DNA from: Whitmania pigra
Lineage: Eukaryota; Annelida; Clitellata; Hirudinida; Haemopidae
NCBI GenBank assembly: GCA_021613335.1
Contig: JAJTWR010000159.1
Span: 997,001 to 1,061,000, forward strand
Length of the DNA: 64,000 bases
Reading direction: 5' to 3'
Below, piece by piece: positions 12,082-22,231 of the stretch. A program made the position numbers and the translations under genes. Position 1 is the first letter of the stretch. The number at the start of each line of letters is the position of its first letter. The notes beneath the pieces are model-generated. The model worked only from the letters and a program-made list of their open reading frames with translations, was not told the DNA's origin and did not search any database.

Positions 12082-12621
12082 CTACAAATATATTTAAGTT
12101 CAATCTTACACCTGCTGTTTATCCACTTCGTTACGAATATTAGAGAATTGTTTCACCGTTATCTTTTATCCAAATCATCTCAGTTATAATCAACTAAAAC
12201 CGTTATATTTTAGAGGGTTATAATATAAGTCTAAATATCCTGACACTTTAAGGAATCAGCGCATACATGTTTTCCCACTTTCAAAAAAGATTAATTCATT
12301 TGGACACATTATATTAACTCAATTCGGTATTGGAAAAGGCTAAAAAGGTCACGATTGTAATATTGCCCAAAAATTGCTGGGTCCCTGTGGTGCAGTGGAT
12401 CTTATGTTTCCTCTAGGCCCTGATCCTGATAAATATAATTAGCAATAATGTCGAATACTATCCTATCTTAGCCAGAGACCATCAATTATAATGTCTGGAG
12501 AAAATGAGAGTGACCACAGCGCTACGTCTGATTCTCAATGAGAAATCTCAGCGGTTAAAAACACTTTAGATGACATATTCTCATGGAAGTTCCATCTAGC
12601 GGAAAGCAGCTCCAACTAGAG
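12082..12621. other. Gene-free spacer
   Basis: 3' flank of the phosphatase-like gene. The stretch near 12386 (GTCCCTGTGGTGCAGTGG) vaguely resembles a tRNA A-box region, but no B box follows, so it is not called. Confidence 0.4.
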
Positions 12622-13223
12622 CAGGGGTTCCTAACCTTTTCTATGTCCCGCACCCGTAGAAAACATTTAGAATGTTCTCCCTATTTTATACCTTATTTTA
12701 TACTAAAAAAAAGTAATATCTCATAAAAAGAAAAAAATTATTTTGTTTTGAATAGCATATTTATTTAGTCTAAATTTTGAAGGACATAAAAACCAATGGA
12801 AAAAAAAGAAGACTTATAACAATTTCTAGATTTTGTCTTTATTGAGAACTGAATCCAGACTTGCATAAGTATGTTGTCGCAAATTGGTTGAGGACACTAT
12901 TGCTTTTTCACAAAAACTTGGAAAGATAGCTGAACACCAATACTCCCACAAAGTCTTGTTTTCAAATTGCATTTCATTAACATGATTTGTTCGCAGTTGA
13001 ATAAGATCTTTCTTCAGCTCTTCATTTCTGACATAATATCCAAATTGTAAGAATATGTATTCATGATCTATTCTTCTGGAATTTTTAATTCTCCAGTTGC
13101 AAAACCAGTGGCGCAACTAGGGGGGGGGCAGGGGGGGCGCAAGCCCCCCCCAGGCCTAATAGGAGAGACCCTGCAATTTTTCCAAATCCGATCAGTTTTT
13201 TTTTGGTGGGGGGGGGGGTAAGG

Positions 13224-14330
13224 GGATTTAACTGGTTTGAAACTTTGAGACAGAAGATAGTCAAACTCATTAATAAATTATTAAAGATACAAAATAAGAC
13301 TGTAGACAGAAGATAGTCAAACTCATAATAATAATAATCTGTTCTATTTTTAATTCTTTATTAATTATAATTGGTAGTTTTGATTTAAACAGTTTCAAAA
13401 ATTTTTCGACTGCGTCGGGCTTTCGTCCCTTGTCTAAACTTGAGCTCCCCCCTCAGCATTTTTCGCTGGTTATCTGATGATCAGATAATGTCGTTTTGAC
13501 AACCCTGCCTTGGCTGCTCTTGATGCTTTGCAGAATGGCACAATGACTCCCGAGCTTTCGGAATTCTGTAACCTTCATGGAAAAGACGCTGAAACTGTGC
13601 AAAGACAGCTCCAATTCACATCGACAAGTTTACGTGCTGATCAGTCTGACCCCAATGCGTGTATCGAACTACAAGATCTTTTCTGTGCCACAAGCATTCA
13701 GCCCGAGTTGCATATGCTCGATGTTGCTCTTACTCAGACATTTACGTCATCAGATGCAGAAAGGGCATTTTCTAAACTTCGCCTTATTAAAAGTCATCTC
13801 GGGACGACTATGTCTGCCTGTCGTTTGCAAAGTTTATTGAGAATATCTGTGAACAAAACAACTACTGCACTTCTTCCAGTAAATAAAATGGTGAACAGAT
13901 TTTCACAGATTGATCGAAAAATTATTTTGTAACTGTAAACACATCAAAATGTAATTTAGACTACAACATTTCAAAATTGTTTTAAACTGTTTAGGATCTT
14001 AATTTTATACATAATTTAGATTAGGTGAAATGTTTAGGATATCAATCATATCATATTACAATTTTAAACATATCATAAACTTTTTTTTTACAGTTGCTTT
14101 AACTGGCTTGAAACTTTGAAACAGAAGATAGTCAAGCTCATTAATAAATTATTAAAGATACAAAAAAAGACTGCAGACTTATAAATAAAAACTTATAATA
14201 ATAATCAGTTCTATCTTTAATTCTTTATTAATTAAAATTAGTAGTATTGATTTGAACAGTTTCAAAAATTTTTCGACTGCGTCGGGCTTTTCTAAACTTG
14301 AGCCCCCCCCCAGCATTTTTCGCTGGTTGC
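13224..14330 (+). repeat. Direct repeat of the hAT 3' subterminal region
   Basis: About 240-bp copies at 13224-13473 and 14096-14330 share order and sequence: a TTTAACTGG start, ACAGAAGATAGTCAA, TTCGACTGCGTCGGGCTTT and CAGCATTTTTCGCTGG. Only the right copy is followed by the true terminus. Confidence 0.8.
13510..13932 (+). pseudogene. hAT transposase C-terminal fragment
   Basis: 140-residue open frame. TSSDAERAFSKLRLIKSHLG followed by RLQSLLRISVN is the hAT C-terminal dimerisation motif. The catalytic domain is missing, so this is a deletion derivative. The nominal start codon is not informative, because the frame is open into the upstream deletion junction. Confidence 0.85.
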
Positions 14331-14439
14331 GCCCCTGTGCAAAACTAACTGGGTAACTTAAGAAAGAGTCGTTGCTGGTTACGTTTCACACTTCATGGGG
14401 GTGCGATCACCCCTGGTTGGGAACACTCCCAAGTAGACG

Positions 14440-14868
14440 GTGCGTCAATTGTGCTTAGAAGCTTAATAGAAATGGAAATAAAATCAGGAAAGAAACTAGG
14501 CACCAGCGCCAGATTTGCAAATAGAGCTTGCGCATCATTCCCTGTTTTGAAAGATATCATACCGCGCCAACATGTAGCAAAGCTCAACCGTGATTTTTCC
14601 AAACCTTATTTCTTTCCTTGATTTCTGCGGTTTGATGGGTCGTTTTTCAGCAACAAGCCGGCATCTCTCTCAGATACAATCATTGGAATTCATGGAAACG
14701 TCACACTCGCGATCGTCACACGATACGGATTACACGTTCCTATCACTTACTCGAAGGGTCATATGTCAGGTCGGAAACTCAAACGAAATCAGGACTTTGG
14801 TGTGAATCCGGCATCATTCAAGGTTTTACCAGAATGTATTACTGCATCAAGCCATCTACTTCCCTGTC
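14440..14868 (+). other. CpG-richer segment with exon-like open frames
   Basis: Between the hAT and the Gypsy element, CpGs are commoner than around it. A frame of about 60 codons (14442-14624; EMEIKSGKKLGTSARFANRA) and another after an AG at 14660 (SDTIIGIHGNVTLAIVTRYG) are open. The second could end at AAG/GTTTTACC (14823) and join 18135 across a 50-bp intron if the retroelement is removed. The product is not recognised, frames are ambiguous, and a promoter-type CpG patch is an equally good reading. Confidence 0.25.
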
Positions 14869-14873
14869 TTAGC

Positions 14874-14984
14874 TGTAATGTAGTAACGATAGGGGATCTT
14901 TGTTTATATGGCGGCGTTGAAGTGCGGAAATTAAAAGGAACGGTTGTTGGTTTTTACGAACAAATAAAACGATAGAACATCACA
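14874..14984 (+). repeat. 5' LTR
   Basis: 111 bp, identical to 18019-18129. It contains AATAAA near its 3' end (about 14962) and a TATA-like TTTATATGG segment. Confidence 0.95.
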
Positions 14985-14985
14985 T

Positions 14986-14995
14986 TGGCGACGAG
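14986..14995 (+). promoter_or_regulatory. Primer-binding site, tRNA-Ser(GCT)-type
   Basis: TGGCGACGAG lies two bases after the 5' LTR and is complementary to the known 3' end of animal tRNA-Ser(GCT) including CCA. Matching weakens after ten bases. Confidence 0.7.
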
Positions 14996-15145
14996 AATTT
15001 CGAAACGGACCTTCGCAAATAGTTTGCACCAATTTTTATCGACAAAAATCGAAAGTTTGTTCATTTCGGATAGACGCTGTTGTCTGGCCTCCGAGCGTTA
15101 TCGAAGTCATCGAAAGCTACTATCGATAACACCATTATCTAATCC

Positions 15146-17986
15146 ATGGCTGAAGCACTACCAACGTTTCCGTCGTTTGTAGTCGATTCAGATGACTCAG
15201 CAGGAGTTCGATGGACAAAATGGGTTTCTCGCTTTCGCAACCTGATGGTGGCCGTAAATATTGTTGATCGCAAACGTCAAAGAGCACTCCTACTCCACTA
15301 CGCGGGTGAGGAAGTCAACGACATCCTCGATACTCTTCCAGATGCCGAAGCTGCAGAGGGAGAGGATCCGTTCGAAAAGGCTGTCACTGCTCTCAACAAG
15401 TTTTTCACACCAAAGCAAAACGTCGAATACCAGATCTACACGTTTCGACAATCTAAACAACAAACAGATGAACCACTAACAGCCTACTACACCCGTTTGA
15501 AACAACTGGCAACCTCATGCTCTTTCGACAATGTTGATCGTGAGATAAAATCTCAAATCATCCAAGGTTGTTTATCAAGTACACTACGCCGTAAAGCCTT
15601 ATGTGAACCTGACATGACTCTCACTAAACTCATAGATGTTGGTCGTAGTTTAGAACTCTCCGATATCCAAGCAAAGAGTATGGAGAATGAGCATGTTAAC
15701 AAACTGAGTCTGATTCGCAATAAGCAGATTTGCAACAATTCCAAGAAAACAGCTGACATGAAGTGTCACAACTGTGGTGGCACATGGCCACACGAGGGTG
15801 GAAAGACATCGTGTCCGGCGCATGGCAAGTACTGCAATTCGTGCAAGAAGCCAAATCATTTTGCGTCACAGTGTCGTTCGAAAGATGGTGCATCACAACA
15901 GCCGCCACATCAGCGACATCGCGACAGCATATCACATGATAGACCGCAAAGCCGACTGCCGAAAACCCGTCATGGCAAATACCATCGTGTTCGCCGTGTC
16001 AATGCCGACAGCAACGGAAGTTCATCTGACAACAGTGAACATTCATCTGAGCAGAGTCGTTATGTGTATGCACTGAGCGTTCATTCAAATCGATTGGACA
16101 CCAAAAGAAATCTACCACACTTCTTAGTGAATGTAAACAACACTACAATCGATGTCATCGCAGACTCAGGAGCAAGTGTAAGCATCATGAGCCAACTCGA
16201 TTTTTCTAAAATTAAACCTCTACCTCAGCTGCACAGCAACTACAAACAAGTATTTGCATACTGTTCGCAAAGCCCTCTCAAGGTGCTAGGGACTTTTCGT
16301 GCTGTGGTTAGATATAAAGACAGAAAGTCAGACACACTGTTCTACGTCATTGATAGCAAGGAAGGTTCTCTCCTAAGCTGGGAAGTATCTCAAGCACTAC
16401 ACCTACTGCACGTCGTGAAACCGATTGGTGAACGTACGACATCCACCGATCAGATCGTCAATGAACTCGTCACAGAATATGCTGATTTATTTCGTGGTGT
16501 CGGTAAGCTGAAGGACTTCCAAGTCAAACTACACATCGACAACGCCGTACAACCAGTCGCGCAGCCTCATCGTCGGGTGCCATTCCATGTTCGTCAACAG
16601 GTGGGTCATGCAGTACCGAAAGCTATGACTCGCATTGAAATTGCCACTGCGACCGTCAAAGACAAGACACTGCTCGCTGTCATCGAGGCGATCCGTACAA
16701 ACGATTGGTCACACATCGCTAACATAAACACTAACGAGTTTGACACGTTCGCTAGAATGCGTGCTGAACTGTGTGTCAGTGGAGACAATATACTACTACG
16801 CAATAGCCGCATAGTTATTCCAGAGTCACTGAGGGAACGTGCAGTCAATCTCGCACATCAAGGACATCAAGGCATTGTCAAAACCAAAGCTTTGATTAGG
16901 GAAAAAGTCTGGTTTCCTGGGATCGACCGTTTGGTGGAAGAACGCGTCAAAGCATGCATTGCCTGCCAAATCGCCGTCGCAACCCCGCATCGTGAACCAC
17001 TACAAATGACCCAACTACCGTCATCACCCTGGAGTGAATTGAGTATTGATTTTGCTCAGTTAACAACTGGTGACTACCTACTCGTGGTCATTGATGACTA
17101 TTCACGATTTCCTGTGGTTGAAATTGTTCAGTCAACCGCAGCAGCCAGCGTGATACCAAAACTTGATCGCATCCTATCCGAATTTGGTTCGTGTGACATT
17201 CTGAAGTCGGATAATGGACCCCCCTTCAATGGTTTTGAATTCACCCGTTTTGCTGAATATATGGGTTTCAAGCATCGAAAGATAACTCCGCTATGGCCGC
17301 GTGCCAATGGTGAGGTCGAACGATTTGTGAAGACAGTCAAGAAGGTTATCAAGACAGCGCAACTCGAACACAAGAATTGGCATCAAGAACTGAACATCTT
17401 TCTTCGTCAGTATCGTGCCACGCCTCACAGCACAACTGGTCGTCCTCCTGCGACAATGCTGTTTGGACGTCCCTTCAAAACAACTCTACCATCAACAGAA
17501 TCATCTACAGTCACTGATACACAAGGCGATAGAAAATTTCGTGAGCGAGATGCTCTCATGAAGTCGAAGATGAAGGACTACGCTGACAACAAGTCCTATG
17601 TCAAACCTTCATCAATCAGCGTGGGTGACACGGTCATTGTGAAACAACCAATCACACACAACAGATCACTCACACCGTACATGCCAGTACCACACACAGT
17701 TACGTCAAAGAACCACTCGATGATCACTGCTACACGCAACACTGACGGACAATCAGTCACCCGCAACTCGTCACTCTTCAAAGGAATAGATAACCGCTTG
17801 TCGGGTTATGAAAAATTCAAGGAACCATCCGAAGACGTGGTGGAAGGTGATGTCACATCCAGTGATGTCATGCCGCAAACTGCTCCGGAAGGCGAGTACA
17901 GCACACAGCAAGATCAGAACGTTGTAAGCCGCTCCAAGCGTGAACATAAACTGCCCGCCCGCTTTGCAGACTATGTTGTGAACTAA
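15146..17986 (+). CDS. Gag-protease-integrase polyprotein, RT/RNase H deleted
   Basis: 946 residues without a stop. Gag includes a Cys/His-rich region (about 207-245) with a CX2CX4HX4C knuckle (CNSCKKPNHFASQC). The aspartic protease motif is DSGAS at D340. The sequence reaches the first residues of the RT region (VAQPHRRVPFHVRQQV) and then, near base 16600 (residue 485), jumps to sequence normally found just before integrase. Integrase has its H/C zinc-binding N-domain and a complete DD35E triad (D635, D689, E725), then a Gly-Arg-Pro-rich C-terminal segment. RT (with its YXDD motif) and RNase H, normally about 450-500 residues, are absent. The element could not copy itself without a partner supplying RT. 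The frame is preserved across the deletion. Confidence 0.95.
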   Translation: MAEALPTFPSFVVDSDDSAGVRWTKWVSRFRNLMVAVNIVDRKRQRALLLHYAGEEVNDILDTLPDAEAAEGEDPFEKAVTALNKFFTPKQNVEYQIYTFRQSKQQTDEPLTAYYTRLKQLATSCSFDNVDREIKSQIIQGCLSSTLRRKALCEPDMTLTKLIDVGRSLELSDIQAKSMENEHVNKLSLIRNKQICNNSKKTADMKCHNCGGTWPHEGGKTSCPAHGKYCNSCKKPNHFASQCRSKDGASQQPPHQRHRDSISHDRPQSRLPKTRHGKYHRVRRVNADSNGSSSDNSEHSSEQSRYVYALSVHSNRLDTKRNLPHFLVNVNNTTIDVIADSGASVSIMSQLDFSKIKPLPQLHSNYKQVFAYCSQSPLKVLGTFRAVVRYKDRKSDTLFYVIDSKEGSLLSWEVSQALHLLHVVKPIGERTTSTDQIVNELVTEYADLFRGVGKLKDFQVKLHIDNAVQPVAQPHRRVPFHVRQQVGHAVPKAMTRIEIATATVKDKTLLAVIEAIRTNDWSHIANINTNEFDTFARMRAELCVSGDNILLRNSRIVIPESLRERAVNLAHQGHQGIVKTKALIREKVWFPGIDRLVEERVKACIACQIAVATPHREPLQMTQLPSSPWSELSIDFAQLTTGDYLLVVIDDYSRFPVVEIVQSTAAASVIPKLDRILSEFGSCDILKSDNGPPFNGFEFTRFAEYMGFKHRKITPLWPRANGEVERFVKTVKKVIKTAQLEHKNWHQELNIFLRQYRATPHSTTGRPPATMLFGRPFKTTLPSTESSTVTDTQGDRKFRERDALMKSKMKDYADNKSYVKPSSISVGDTVIVKQPITHNRSLTPYMPVPHTVTSKNHSMITATRNTDGQSVTRNSSLFKGIDNRLSGYEKFKEPSEDVVEGDVTSSDVMPQTAPEGEYSTQQDQNVVSRSKREHKLPARFADYVVN

Positions 17987-18002
17987 TATTTGACTAGGTT
18001 TT

Positions 18003-18018
18003 CCAAAAAGGGGAGGGA
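18003..18018 (+). promoter_or_regulatory. Polypurine tract
   Basis: CAAAAAGGGGAGGGA immediately before the 3' LTR, the expected second-strand priming site of an LTR element. Confidence 0.8.
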
Positions 18019-18129
18019 TGTAATGTAGTAACGATAGGGGATCTTTGTTTATATGGCGGCGTTGAAGTGCGGAAATTAAAAGGAACGGTTGTTGGTTTTT
18101 ACGAACAAATAAAACGATAGAACATCACA
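18019..18129 (+). repeat. 3' LTR
   Basis: Identical to the 5' LTR and followed directly by the TTAGC target duplication. Confidence 0.95.
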
Positions 18130-18244
18130 TTAGCCATTCAATCAAGCTTGTTTGCTGACAGTCTCTTCGCGAGCCATCGCGGAACGCGGGATCGGCGGAA
18201 GAAACTAAATAATTAAAATTATATCTATAGTGAATGGGAACACC

Positions 18245-18815
18245 GGTAAAACCGTTCGAGACGGACGCACACATTTTAATGAGATGCTAAGAAAAAATAA
18301 AGCTCCACCTCTAAACAAATTAAACTCCGCCTAAAATGAGTAAAAGTGAATCTTTTATCCGCAATATATATTAAGTCATTTACATAAAAGTCTCTAATAA
18401 AGTTTTATTATAATTTTGGAAATACTTGACGTCTGACATTAGCAATCGAGTGTTTAAAGTTTACGCTTTGCCTTACCCTAACCCCTAACCCTACCCTATC
18501 CCCTAATCCTAACCCTACCCTAACTCCTAACCCTACCCTATCCCCTAATCCTAACCCTACCCTAACCCTACCATATCCCCTAACCCTACCCTATCCCCTA
18601 ATCCTAACCATAACCCTACCCTAACACTTGAGCGGATCTATTCGGATCCTAAATATGCGGACCGAGTTTCCCTAAAAAGAGATATACCTAAAAATATTAC
18701 GGATCAAAGATTTACTTTTACTCATTTTAGGCGGAGCTTAATTTGTTTTGGGTGGAGCTTCATTAAAGTAGAGCATCTCATTAAAATGTGTGCGTCCGTC
18801 TCGAACGGTTTTACC
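18245..18815. mobile_element. MITE-like inverted-repeat element with telomere-like core
   Basis: Long, imperfect terminal inverted repeats of about 100 bp (18245-18350 against 18710-18815; GGTAAAACCGTTCGAGACGG at the left end). A perfect 9-bp direct duplication GGGAACACC flanks it (18236-18244, 18816-18824). The core holds about 150 bp of CCCTAA-like repeats. An 8-9 bp duplication suits Merlin-, P- or hAT-type transposition. No coding capacity. Confidence 0.85.
18475..18628. repeat. Degenerate telomere-like (CCCTAA)-type array
   Basis: A higher-order pattern of CCCTAAC, CCCTACC and CCCTATC units. It is internal to the inverted-repeat element, so this is not a chromosome end. Confidence 0.9.
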
Positions 18816-19291
18816 GGGAACACCCTGGCCCACATGTGCGCACGCACAGTCGCAACGCTAGCTTCATGACATAGCACAAGCATTTCGTCCTTCGCAAAAA
18901 ACATCTTCATTGACAATTGGCACATTTTGCATTGCTGGGTCATCGCCTTTATCCATGTTAAAGGCCAATTCTTTAACAAGAAAAGCAACCACCCCACCCG
19001 CTTAATCCAAACACACCCAAAAATTCTCATAAGAAGCCTCCAAATGTAAATCTTCACTTCTTCAGTTTCTTTATTAAATTCACATTTTTGTAGTTAAAGA
19101 TGTGGCACTTTTGAAGATATTTAAACAAGCAAATGCTAAATACAATCAACAATACCACAAAAGTAATTCTCATGTGATGGGCCTTGATTTCTAAATGTAT
19201 TTCTTCCTGTGAAAATGAATAAACCAGCATCACCATCAACTCATAATTTCACATTGGAAACCAATTAACAATGTTAAAAGATTTTAATAAG

Positions 19292-20930
19292 TCACATTTC
19301 CTCGTGGACGACCTGATTTGACTTTGAAGCTTCTCTTCCAGCAATTCTACCAAAGACAACACATTCAAGAAGGCTATTCCCACCGAGACGATTTTGCCCA
19401 TGAACACCCCCAGTAACTTCTCCAGCTGCAAAAAGTCCTGGAATGGGCTTCTTATCAGAAGAAGCCAAAACTTGGCTTTTTTCATTTATCTCAATTCCTC
19501 CCATGCAATAATGTCGGGCTGGAGTAACATAGGCAACGTAAAAGTGATCGTCAGGTTCAAACAAAACAGGAAAGGTAGTTTTATTGAAATTATCTGAGCC
19601 CTGTGACGAATACTGTTTATATTCGGTTAAGGTGAGTTCCAACAGCTTTGAATCAACATTCAAAATTCTTGACAATTCTTCTAAATTTCCCACATCTTGA
19701 ATGAGATCTTTGGATTTGTAAAAATTGAATGCACCAGAACCAAACTTTTGTGCTACCTCATCATTGAAAAGCATGGCACAAGCTACAGGATTATGTGGAT
19801 TGTTTTGGAAATTACCACAGTTGTTAAAGATGCTGCCAGTCACATGATCCCTTCTGCCCAATTCATTTACGAACCGTTTCCCATCTGCATTTACAAGAAT
19901 TGCTCCACATCCCCTCAGAGATTCTGGAGCTAAGAATTTTGTGCTTGAATTTACATTTCTCTGATCAAGAAAGCCTGTGGGATGCACTTGAACTTTATCC
20001 ATGTGTATAAGGGAAATACCATCACCAGCAACAGCTTTTATTACATCACCAGTAGCCCAATGTCCATTGGTAGTGGGCAAATTGTAAACAGATGGAGCAT
20101 ATATCTTTAAAAGGGAATCATTGCTTTGGTCGTGAGCATAACCACCAGCTGTCAGAATCACATTTCCAAAAAGTTCCTTTGTTATTTCACCAGGGGAAGA
20201 ATATTTTATGCCAACAACTTGACCCTCTTTATGAATGAGACTAATAAATTTGCTCTTAAGGAAAACAGTCACATGGTCAGACAAATCAGCTTCAATGTGC
20301 TTTCTGAGCTTTGAAATAACAGTAAATCCAACAGGAACTGGTCGTCCATCTTCAGTAGGTGAAAATCTGTGAGTTCTAGCCACTGAGTGACCCCCAAGTT
20401 GCACCACATCATCCAATTTTATACCAAGCAAATCCAAGAAATTAATTGCAGCATTACTGTTTGAAGCTAATGTTTTTACAAGAACGTTATTAGATAAGCC
20501 ATCACCCGAGCTGATTGTATCTTTTTCTAAACTTTGCCAATCATCCTGTAATCCCAGCATTTGTTGAAAAGTGGTGCCTGCACCATTCAATCCAGAAGTT
20601 GCTTTAGCTGAATTTCCGCCAAGAGCGTTTTCCTTCTCGATAAGAGTGACATGAGCTCCATTTGCAACAGCTTCTATTGAGGCGCAAAGGCCAGCAAGAC
20701 CTCCTCCAACCACAATAACTTCCTGTACTGCCACGTTTGCGGTAATCAAGGCAAGTGATACAACAACCTGAAAGAATGGTAAAGAATCATGTGAAATGCA
20801 TATTACGAACAATAAGAACGCAAATTTGGGTTTAGATAGGTTAGAGAAACCTATTGTTTAAGCTGTAGTTTAATGGGAGGTTCCGAAAACTCACCGCTAT
20901 CAAGTATCCACTCTCCCGAAGCAACCTCAT
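19292..20930 (-). CDS. Soluble fumarate reductase-type flavoprotein (Osm1/Frd1-like)
   Basis: Two exons: 20930-20895 (12 codons) and 20767-19292, 503 residues. The N-terminus MRLLRESGYLIAVVVSLALI is a hydrophobic signal peptide or anchor, followed by the FAD-binding GGGLAG motif (33-38). The flavoprotein of the fumarate reductase/succinate dehydrogenase superfamily is complete. Residues matching the catalytic set are present: VHPTG, the Arg of GKRFVNE, RHYCMGGI and GQNRLGGNSL. The domain size and motif order match yeast Osm1/Frd1, which reduce fumarate to succinate with reduced flavin and support redox balance in ER or mitochondria. The signal segment suggests the secretory pathway; no C-terminal retention signal is evident. 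Apart from the short first exon it is intronless. A related FAD-dependent oxidoreductase with another substrate is possible. Confidence 0.9.
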
Positions 20931-21470
20931 ACCACAACAACGGTGAGATATATTGAAAAAGTAGTATAGGGCTTAATATGACGTGTCAAACAAATTGGAC
21001 GTCTTGAAATGATTGATAAATTTATTTATTGTTGTTTCTAAATAAAATTTTAATATCACCCATTCAATTAGAACATTGATAGATAACGCGTCAACTTCTT
21101 ATGTAACTTTCTAGGAAATTCGAAGCCATTTCATTAATTACAATCAACAAGTTGAAATATAGCAGCAAACTGGTAGGTGTAAACTTGGGCAACAATTCTT
21201 AGTACACATCATCGACAGCTTCCGAATATTTGGAATTTTTTCTTGTTCGTAACAAAAAAAAAAGATATTTCGATTTGATCAATAGCAAGAAAAAAAGTTA
21301 GCATTGATTTCACTAACCACTTCAACCTTCTGAATATATCGGCACAGCATTGAATAGTGAACCTTTTAATTTTTTCAGTCTGCCTCAAACAGTTGCTCAC
21401 CAACTGTGCTTGCCGTCGCTCTTGTCTGTTAATAATCCGTTAACCTTATAGTTTTCGAAAAGCTCTCAAA
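20931..21470. other. Gene-free spacer upstream of the fumarate reductase gene
   Basis: AT-rich, with no supported gene or repeat. It should contain the promoter of the minus-strand fumarate reductase gene, but no specific element can be named. Confidence 0.4.
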
Positions 21471-21479
21471 TATTTTTAC

Positions 21480-22030
21480 AATCAAATCGGTCAAAAATTT
21501 ACAAACTTCCCCACTTTTTCCACATTTTTTAATAAAAGTTTCAAAATTCAGTCCATCGGCAAATTCCGTCTCTAAAAAGAGAAGACTGCCAAGTCTATAA
21601 GCCTTGACTGGCTCAGCGATGATCGAAGAGAGTTTTTTACTAACTTAAATTTGGAGATGATCTCATTTGGCAGCACTAATATCCCGGGCTAAGCATCAAG
21701 ATCACAGTATTAGTGGCAGAATCCCAGAGATGTATGAAGCTCAAAAATTGAAAGGGATCGATTCTATCGTTTACTGAAGCTTCCACAAAATACTTCAATC
21801 TCTTACTTTCGTCAAAGAACTCCTTTTTTTTTATGTCTTCATCAACTAGGCCAATCAAAATTATCAAACGGATTTAACGGTATGACAAAGGCGTATTTGT
21901 TTGCAAGATCATGAACTTGATGAAATCTTCAATGGCCACAGTAAAACGCTGAGGGGTGGAGGTCGTTTTTTCTAATTTTTACGCACCTCCAAAAATTTTG
22001 CCTTGGCACTTGCCGCCCTGGCAGACCGTT
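21480..22030 (-). mobile_element. hAT transposase remnant
   Basis: Minus-strand broken frames (for example FFDESKRLKYFVEASVNDR, about 21780) parallel the degenerate transposase in the hAT at 6552-7524, including the C-terminal EKSGKFVCKF-type segment. Ends are not resolved. Confidence 0.55.
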
Positions 22031-22231
22031 CCTGCCGCACTTCCCTCCCCACTGGCCTCAAATAAGATCTTTTTATCCATAAAAAAAATTTAGCATAAAA
22101 ATGCAGCATACAGTGAATTGCAAGCAGTGCCACAGACTAAAAACCTAATATATAATACAATTTAGTATACTTTTAGTTAGGAAATGTTGAACGGGGATTA
22201 TTCTGCCAGTGCTATATATTTAATGATATGT

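Larger units (their letters stand above)
13106..14337 (+). mobile_element. hAT element with internal deletion (nested)
   Basis: Termini CAGTGGCGCAACTAG and its inverted partner CTGGTTGCGCCCCTG are bounded by a perfect 8-bp target duplication TGCAAAAC (13098-13105 and 14338-14345). It keeps only the transposase C-terminus. About 240 bp of the 3' end occur twice in direct orientation (about 13224-13473 and 14096-14330). Confidence 0.9.
12622..14430. mobile_element. hAT element interrupted by a second hAT
   Basis: The left end CAGGGGTTCCTAACCTTTT is a classic hAT terminus, and the right end carries GGTTGGGAACACT. Flanks AACTAGAG and AAGTAGAC match at 6 of 8 positions, as an old target duplication would. 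A minus-strand frame (12826-13116) is weakly like the C-terminus of ZBED5-type hAT transposases. The nested element at 13106-14337 splits it. Confidence 0.6.
14874..18129 (+). mobile_element. Ty3/Gypsy-type LTR retrotransposon lacking RT/RNase H
   Basis: Two identical 111-bp LTRs (14874-14984 and 18019-18129) begin TG and end CA. A perfect 5-bp target duplication TTAGC lies at 14869-14873 and 18130-18134. The primer-binding site TGGCGACGAG (14986-14995) matches the 3' end of tRNA-Ser(GCT), as in Mag-like Gypsy elements, and an A/G-rich polypurine tract precedes the right LTR. One intact frame joins Gag, protease and integrase directly. Identical LTRs argue for a recent insertion. Confidence 0.95.

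Noticed and set aside
15553..17781. Several 60-100 codon minus-strand frames under the Gypsy polyprotein
   Set aside because: They are antisense shadows of the gag-pol frame.
18475..18628. Telomere end
   Set aside because: The array is degenerate, bounded by inverted arms with a target duplication, and followed by ordinary genes on both sides.
18722..19057. 111-codon minus-strand open frame
   Set aside because: It runs through the right arm of the inverted-repeat element and has no domain or splice support. A short alternative frame (MDKGDDPAMQNVPIVNEDVF) was also not supported by any partner exon.
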